DNA of 64,000 nt from Desulfitobacterium metallireducens DSM 15288 (GTDB taxonomy: Bacteria > Bacillota > Desulfitobacteriia > Desulfitobacteriales > Desulfitobacteriaceae), in NCBI RefSeq assembly GCF_000231405.2, contig NZ_CP007032.1:1240001-1304000 (forward strand), given 5' to 3'. The translations under genes and the position numbers were made by a program. How positions within the stretch are numbered: the stretch's first letter is position 1; each line of letters opens with the position of its first letter. The notes below the pieces were generated by a model. That model did not search any database. It had not been told where the DNA came from and saw only the letters and a list, made by a program, of their open reading frames with translations. This document shows positions 59,989 through 64,000 of this stretch, piece by piece.

Positions 59989-60106
59989 GCGCGCTAATCG
60001 TTTCCTTTTCCTGTCGGAAATGATAAAATAGAATACGTAAGCTTGAAATAATAAAAAGAAAATAAAGATAATTCAAAAAGTTTTAAAAGTGCGAGGTGAG
60101 ACGATC

Positions 60107-60673
60107 TTGGGTTTTGATATTGATAAAATTGAACAAGCTGTCTCTATGATTCTGGAGGCAATAGGTGAGGATCCAGAACGAGAAGGGTTACGTGATACGC
60201 CGAAACGTGTAGCTCGTATGTATGCTGAAGTTTTCGCAGGATTACACGAGGATCCCAGCCAACATTTAAAAGTTCAATTTTCAGAAGACCACGAAGAGAT
60301 GGTTCTTGTGAAAGATATTCCTGTATATTCTATGTGTGAACACCATCTTGTTCCGTTTTACGGTAAAGCGCATGTCGCTTATATTCCACGAAAAGGAAAA
60401 GTGACAGGACTTTCGAAATTAGCAAGAGTCGTTGAGGGATTTGCAAAACGACCGCAACTGCAAGAACGACTAACCTCCCAGATTGCCGATTCAATTATGA
60501 ATATGCTAGAACCAAGAGGTGTTTTAGTTGTCATCGAAGCTGAGCATATGTGTATGACCATGCGGGGAGTTAAAAAACCAGGTTCGAGCACCATTACTTC
60601 GGCAGTTCGGGGGATATTCAAAACAAGTCCAGTCACGCGTTCAGAAGCTTTTTCTTTAATTGAACATAAATAG
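60107..60673 (+). CDS. folE: GTP cyclohydrolase I
   Basis: The 188-residue enzyme makes 7,8-dihydroneopterin triphosphate from GTP, the first step of folate synthesis. Zinc and active-site motifs: [23 protein letters not shown] (about 70-92), [17 protein letters not shown] and SAVRGIF. TTG 60107 has GAGGTGA 7 nt upstream, preferred to GTG 60089. It begins a three-gene run with a DUF4264 gene and surE. Confidence 0.96.
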   Translation: MGFDIDKIEQAVSMILEAIGEDPEREGLRDTPKRVARMYAEVFAGLHEDPSQHLKVQFSEDHEEMVLVKDIPVYSMCEHHLVPFYGKAHVAYIPRKGKVTGLSKLARVVEGFAKRPQLQERLTSQIADSIMNMLEPRGVLVVIEAEHMCMTMRGVKKPGSSTITSAVRGIFKTSPVTRSEAFSLIEHK

Positions 60674-60714
60674 GATATACTAGGGTTAGCTAACGTCTGA
60701 GAAGAGGGAAATTA

Positions 60715-60888
60715 ATGGAACAAGAAAAAGGGAAACTAGAATTAGTTGCGACACAACGGATTCAGGCCCATCCAGAAATGTATAAGGTTGTGGATTTTCT
60801 CAACAAAAATTTAAAAGAACATCATTTAATGTTTGGATTAACCAAGAAAGAAGAAAGTATGGTCATTTCCATCTATGAAGTTGAATAA
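60715..60888 (+). CDS. YpmA-like DUF4264 protein
   Basis: The 57-residue protein, not resolved by ordinary gene length limits, resembles YpmA of Bacillus subtilis. The shared core is YKVVDFLNKNLKEHHLMFGLTK, followed by VISIYEVE at the end. AGAGGGAAATTA precedes the ATG. It lies 41 nt after folE and 22 nt before surE, so it is probably cotranscribed. Function unknown. Confidence 0.85.
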   Translation: MEQEKGKLELVATQRIQAHPEMYKVVDFLNKNLKEHHLMFGLTKKEESMVISIYEVE

Positions 60889-60910
60889 CGATGCAACAAT
60901 GAGGTCGAAA

Positions 60911-61642
60911 ATGCATATTTTACTGACTAATGATGATGGCCTTTTTGCTAAAGGATTGCAAACCCTTTGGCAGGTTTTGGCTGAGGATGATTCCTTTGAG
61001 ATATCTGCAGTTGCACCAGAAAGTCAGAAATCGGCAACAGGGCACTCAATCACTCTTGCAGAGCCGATTTTCGTCACGGAATATCAAAAGAAGGGCCAAA
61101 AAGGGTTTGCAGTCCGTGGCAATCCTGCTGACTGTGTGAAACTTGCGCTTCAAGGAGAGATCATAGCGAGACCTGATCTTGTTATTTCAGGAATCAATAA
61201 TGGGCCCAATCTCGGAACTGATGTTTTTTATTCAGGAACGGTTTCAGCTGCGATGGAAGGTGTTTTATTAGGTGTTCCTGCGATAGCCGTGTCATTGGCA
61301 AGTTTTGCCGAAGATAATTTCGAAGATGCGGCACATTTTGTTCGTCATTTTTTAAGCCAAAAGAACTTCACTGAGGTTGGACTTCTTAATATTAATATTC
61401 CAGCTCTTCCGAAGAAAGATTGGAAGGGAATTAAATATACGAAGTTAGGTAAGGCTGTTTATCAAAATGTCTTTGAGCATCGCTTAGACCCCCGTGGTCG
61501 GTCATATTTCTGGCAAGCTGGTTCTTTGTCGCCAGAAACCGATCCGGAAACTGATCTTTATGCTATTCAAAAAGAATATGTCTCGATAACGCCGATGCAT
61601 TCTGATCTTACAGATTATCGTAAACTCAACAATATGACTTAA
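60911..61642 (+). CDS. surE: 5'/3'-nucleotidase SurE
   Basis: The 243-residue metal-dependent phosphatase removes phosphate from nucleoside monophosphates. Metal site LTNDDGLFAKG (about 4-14, D8-D9), SGINNGPNLGTDVFYSGTVSAAMEG (about 91-115), and VRGNPADCVKLAL complete the family. ATG 60911 is chosen, because the family begins MHILLTNDDG and GAGGTCGAAA precedes it. A strong convergent terminator follows. Confidence 0.95.
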   Translation: MHILLTNDDGLFAKGLQTLWQVLAEDDSFEISAVAPESQKSATGHSITLAEPIFVTEYQKKGQKGFAVRGNPADCVKLALQGEIIARPDLVISGINNGPNLGTDVFYSGTVSAAMEGVLLGVPAIAVSLASFAEDNFEDAAHFVRHFLSQKNFTEVGLLNINIPALPKKDWKGIKYTKLGKAVYQNVFEHRLDPRGRSYFWQAGSLSPETDPETDLYAIQKEYVSITPMHSDLTDYRKLNNMT

Positions 61643-61644
61643 AA

Positions 61645-61680
61645 GAAGAAGGAGTACTGTTTTACAGTACTCCTTCCTTC
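61645..61680. terminator. Bidirectional terminator between surE and the SASP gene
   Basis: AAGGAGTACTGT (61649-61660) pairs perfectly with ACAGTACTCCTT (61664-61675) around a 3-nt loop. Confidence 0.9.
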
Positions 61681-61689
61681 GCTTCAGTT

Positions 61690-61911
61690 TTATAAACCGC
61701 TTTTGAGGCTTTCTTCAGCTCTTCGAATCATGGCTTTGACCATGCTCCCACCAATTCGCCCTCCAACATGTCCGCATTCTCTGGAGGTCATGTTAGCCCA
61801 ACCTTGAGATTGTATTTTCTCGGTTAGACCTAATTCAGAAGCTACCTCGTATTTGAATTCGTCCAAAACAGATTGGGGCAAAATGCCAGAATTTTGATTT
61901 TTACGACTCAT
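61690..61911 (-). CDS. Alpha/beta-type small acid-soluble spore protein
   Basis: The 73-residue SASP coats spore DNA and is a germination amino-acid store. Both conserved blocks are present: LDEFKYEVASELGL (about 17-30), with the germination protease cleavage region, and GHVGGRIGGSMVKAMIRRAEES near the C-terminus, which binds DNA. I take ATG 61911 (MSRKNQNSG), the usual family start; GTG 61923 is open but has no proper spacing. A sigma-G promoter is expected, but I could not place one. Confidence 0.93.
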   Translation of the reverse strand: MSRKNQNSGILPQSVLDEFKYEVASELGLTEKIQSQGWANMTSRECGHVGGRIGGSMVKAMIRRAEESLKSGL

Positions 61912-62031
61912 TTTATGAAGCACTTCCTTTCCTCTGTTTTTTGGAACATTTTTATTTTAACCAAAAGCGGTTCTATTATGGTACAAAAAATCTGGGGATT
62001 TTGATGCTAAATGTTATTGGAGGAAGATGTC

Positions 62032-62289
62032 ATGATTATTGGAGTATTTTTGTTTTACTTCCTACTCTTTATATTTGTTTTTTCTTCTCCAGAAAAATGG
62101 AAGCAAAAAGATAAGCGCCTTAATCGTCTTTTTGTTTTTCCCGCACTTGTTGCATTACTTATGACTTTACTTACAGTAGTAAAAGTCTTTTTCATTTATA
62201 AGATTTTTATCCTTCTTTTTGCAGGATTTACACTTCTGTTAGGTTACTGGCAATGGGGGAATCAGTTTAAAAACTGGTGGAATCATTAG
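62032..62289 (+). CDS. Small hypothetical membrane protein
   Basis: The 85-residue protein has three hydrophobic segments (about 3-18, 33-52 and 55-72) and a Trp-rich end (GYWQWGNQFKNWW). ATG 62032 has TTGGAGG upstream; the frame's earlier start has none. Its stop overlaps the convergent spoVB stop by 3 nt. No family recognised. Confidence 0.6.
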   Translation: MIIGVFLFYFLLFIFVFSSPEKWKQKDKRLNRLFVFPALVALLMTLLTVVKVFFIYKIFILLFAGFTLLLGYWQWGNQFKNWWNH

Positions 62290-63818
62290 GAAGAAATATA
62301 TTTACCTATCCAGGGTAATCTCCGCAGATCCGCAAGTGTTATTCCGCCATTCAAAAGCAGGATGGTTAAATAACAGCCTAAGCCTAAGAAAATTTGAATT
62401 AAAATAATCCAAGGTTGGGTAAAAATACTTAACAACCGAAAGAGGAACATCATGGCAATTCCTGCGCTGAGGGGTTGGAGGAGAAAACGGGGCATGTCTA
62501 TCATCATTCCTGTATATCGAATGAGAGCGCCAAGATTTAGAAGAGCCATGATGATGTATCCGACGACATAGGCCGCAGCTGTGCCATTCAGTCCCCACGT
62601 GGCTTGCGCAGTTAAGTAATATAGAATCGGAATGCGAAGCAGAGCAGAGATAATGGAATGAAATACGGGGAGATAAAATTTACCAAGTCCCTGAAGAATG
62701 CCTGTGGTGGTCTGTTGGAGATAAGAAAAGATTCCTCCTAAGGCAAGAATCCTAAGGATGGGAGCGACACTTGCACTCTTGAAGAATGCGGTTAAAGGGA
62801 TCGCAAAATAAAAGAGAATGAGCAAACAGGGAATACCGATAAGGATCGTTAAACGGATGGCCTCAGAACTCCGTGCTTTAACGACTTGGTATTGATTGCG
62901 AGCGGAGGCTTCAGAAATCGCAGGGACCAATGAAGTCGCTAAGGCGAAAGTAAACACGCTAGGAAAGGAGAATAAGGTAAAGGCTGCTCCTCCGAGTTGT
63001 CCAAATAATGTTGTGGCTTCACGAGCTGTGTATCCTGCGATCTGTAAGCGCTGGGGGATAAGCATCGCATCGAGCGAGGATAATCCTGTGGAGATGAGGC
63101 GTCCTGCGGTAACTGGAGAAGATAAAGTAAAAAGCTCTTTGAGAATATGAACCGAATGGGTCGGGGGTTCAGATTTCGAGAGTTTTATTTTTTTTACCCG
63201 ATATAGAATAGAAATAATGATTAGCCCCATCAATTCCCCGGCCAGCATACCAAGGGCTAAGCCAGCGGCAGCCCATTCTGCACCACGGGGAGATAGAAAT
63301 AAGGCTGACGAAAAACCGACACCGACGCGAACGATTTGTTCACAGATCTGGCTTAGTGCTGTTGGCATCATGTTTTGGACTCCTTGGAAATAGCCGCGAA
63401 ACGCTGAAGAAATTGAAACGATAAAAATTGCAGGGGTACAGACAAGAAAGACTCTCAAAACGCGAGGGTCAGGGAAGAGTCGGTGAGCAAGATAGGGAGA
63501 AAGATAATAAAGGGACAATGCCACGATTCCGCCCGATATCGTTAAAAAGGTAAGAGCTAACCGAAAAATGTGTTGGGCCCGGGCTACTCGGTTCAGAGAG
63601 AGAGCCTCTGAAATCATTTTTGAAACGGCAATGGGAATTCCGGCAGTGGTGAGAACAAGCGCCATCATGTAAACAGGAAAGACCATATTGAATAATCCAT
63701 AGGCCTCTCCACCGATATGGGTCATGATGAGATATTGGTAAACAAAACCTAAAATACGGTTAAGGAGATTGGCGGCAAACAAAATTGCTGCACCATAGAC
63801 GAAAGTGCGTTTGACCAT
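62286..63818 (-). CDS. spoVB: Stage V sporulation protein B / polysaccharide flippase family
   Basis: The 510-residue membrane protein has about 14 hydrophobic segments of the MVF/MATE-like polysaccharide-export superfamily. The N-terminus (FVYGAAILFAANLLNRILGFVYQYLIMTHIGGEAYGLFNMVFPVY) is SpoVB-like, followed by TTAGIPIAVSKMISEA and the repeated middle-half motif. SpoVB is needed for cortex synthesis, probably flipping lipid-linked precursors. GGAGGG precedes the ATG. The last 180 bp of the window upstream hold no other gene I can support. Confidence 0.9.
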   Translation of the reverse strand: MVKRTFVYGAAILFAANLLNRILGFVYQYLIMTHIGGEAYGLFNMVFPVYMMALVLTTAGIPIAVSKMISEALSLNRVARAQHIFRLALTFLTISGGIVALSLYYLSPYLAHRLFPDPRVLRVFLVCTPAIFIVSISSAFRGYFQGVQNMMPTALSQICEQIVRVGVGFSSALFLSPRGAEWAAAGLALGMLAGELMGLIIISILYRVKKIKLSKSEPPTHSVHILKELFTLSSPVTAGRLISTGLSSLDAMLIPQRLQIAGYTAREATTLFGQLGGAAFTLFSFPSVFTFALATSLVPAISEASARNQYQVVKARSSEAIRLTILIGIPCLLILFYFAIPLTAFFKSASVAPILRILALGGIFSYLQQTTTGILQGLGKFYLPVFHSIISALLRIPILYYLTAQATWGLNGTAAAYVVGYIIMALLNLGALIRYTGMMIDMPRFLLQPLSAGIAMMFLFRLLSIFTQPWIILIQIFLGLGCYLTILLLNGGITLADLRRLPWIGKYISS

Positions 63819-64000
63819 TTATTCCCTCCATTTTTTGGGCCTGACTATGTATAAATTTATGCCTGGAAAGGAAAATCCATGACAAGAGAAAATTCTTGCA
63901 AAGGAAAGAGCGCAAACAGGATTTTAAGATAAAGATGGAGAAATACTCTTTACAATTATCCATAGATAACGGATATTTTGGTAAAGATTAGGGCATTCTA

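Noticed and set aside
1-64000. CRISPR arrays, insertion sequences, integrases, toxin-antitoxin or phage-defence genes
   Set aside because: No regularly spaced direct repeats, no transposase or integrase motifs, and no recognisable defence genes were seen in either strand.

Overview
The window looks like chromosome of an anaerobic, endospore-forming Firmicute of the Desulfitobacterium/Desulfosporosinus type (Peptococcaceae sensu lato). I infer this from the mix of genes, not from a search. Sporulation genes are spread throughout: spo0A, a 21-residue spoVM, pdaB, prkA-yhbH-spoVR, an alpha/beta-type SASP and spoVB. They sit beside anaerobe-type redox genes: a molybdopterin oxidoreductase, a DUF1858-sulfite-reductase-like protein, a 4Fe-4S ferredoxin and an FmdE-like protein. 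Base composition is moderately AT-rich, ribosome binding sites are strong GGAGG types, and GTG and TTG starts are common. I see no prophage, insertion sequence, integrase or CRISPR array; this is core-type chromosome with most genes on the + strand.

Layout. 0-10 kb: end of an NlpC/P60 hydrolase, uvrC on the minus strand with a coupled Cys-rich microprotein, a DMT-type membrane protein, a molybdopterin oxidoreductase-MFS-phosphoesterase run, and several small unknowns. 10-20 kb: a DinG-type helicase, phospholipid genes psd-pssA, spoVM, an FNR/CRP-like site ahead of a zinc-ribbon microprotein and a sulfite-reductase-like protein, a ferredoxin, an acetyltransferase and spo0A. 19.5-27 kb: an HTH regulator with a degenerate M29 aminopeptidase-like domain, then a complete oppABCDF oligopeptide importer. 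27-35 kb: a thymidylate kinase, tRNA-Arg(CCG), a YitT protein, a TPR protein, pdaB, a structured leader, a TPR-unknown-cobO-glnA run. 35-42 kb: prkA-yhbH-spoVR, a 0.4-kb non-coding interval, two DedA proteins and a cyclophilin. 42-51 kb: a LysR regulator, a DnaA-like ATPase, pfkA, a large FtsA-like protein, lgt, an FmdE-like protein and panB. 51-64 kb: 6S RNA, a histidine phosphatase, a degenerate phospholipase-D-like lipoprotein, an M28 peptidase, an rRNA methyltransferase, a Fur-family regulator, a TPR protein, folE-DUF4264-surE, a SASP and spoVB.

The most unusual signal is the non-coding interval between spoVR and the first dedA gene. There, three successive hairpins each present an A-N-G-G-A-N hexaloop closed by C-G. 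The first contains the full ACATGGACGT sequence, a perfect match to the CsrA/RsmA recognition consensus. I propose a CsrA-titrating RNA, or a CsrA-bound 3' UTR of the sporulation operon. Other points are the HTH-pseudo-aminopeptidase regulator next to opp, a DnaA-like protein without an N-terminal domain, an FtsA-like protein with a large C-terminal extension, an unclassified structured leader near 31.2 kb, and a dispersed hairpin present in two diverged copies.
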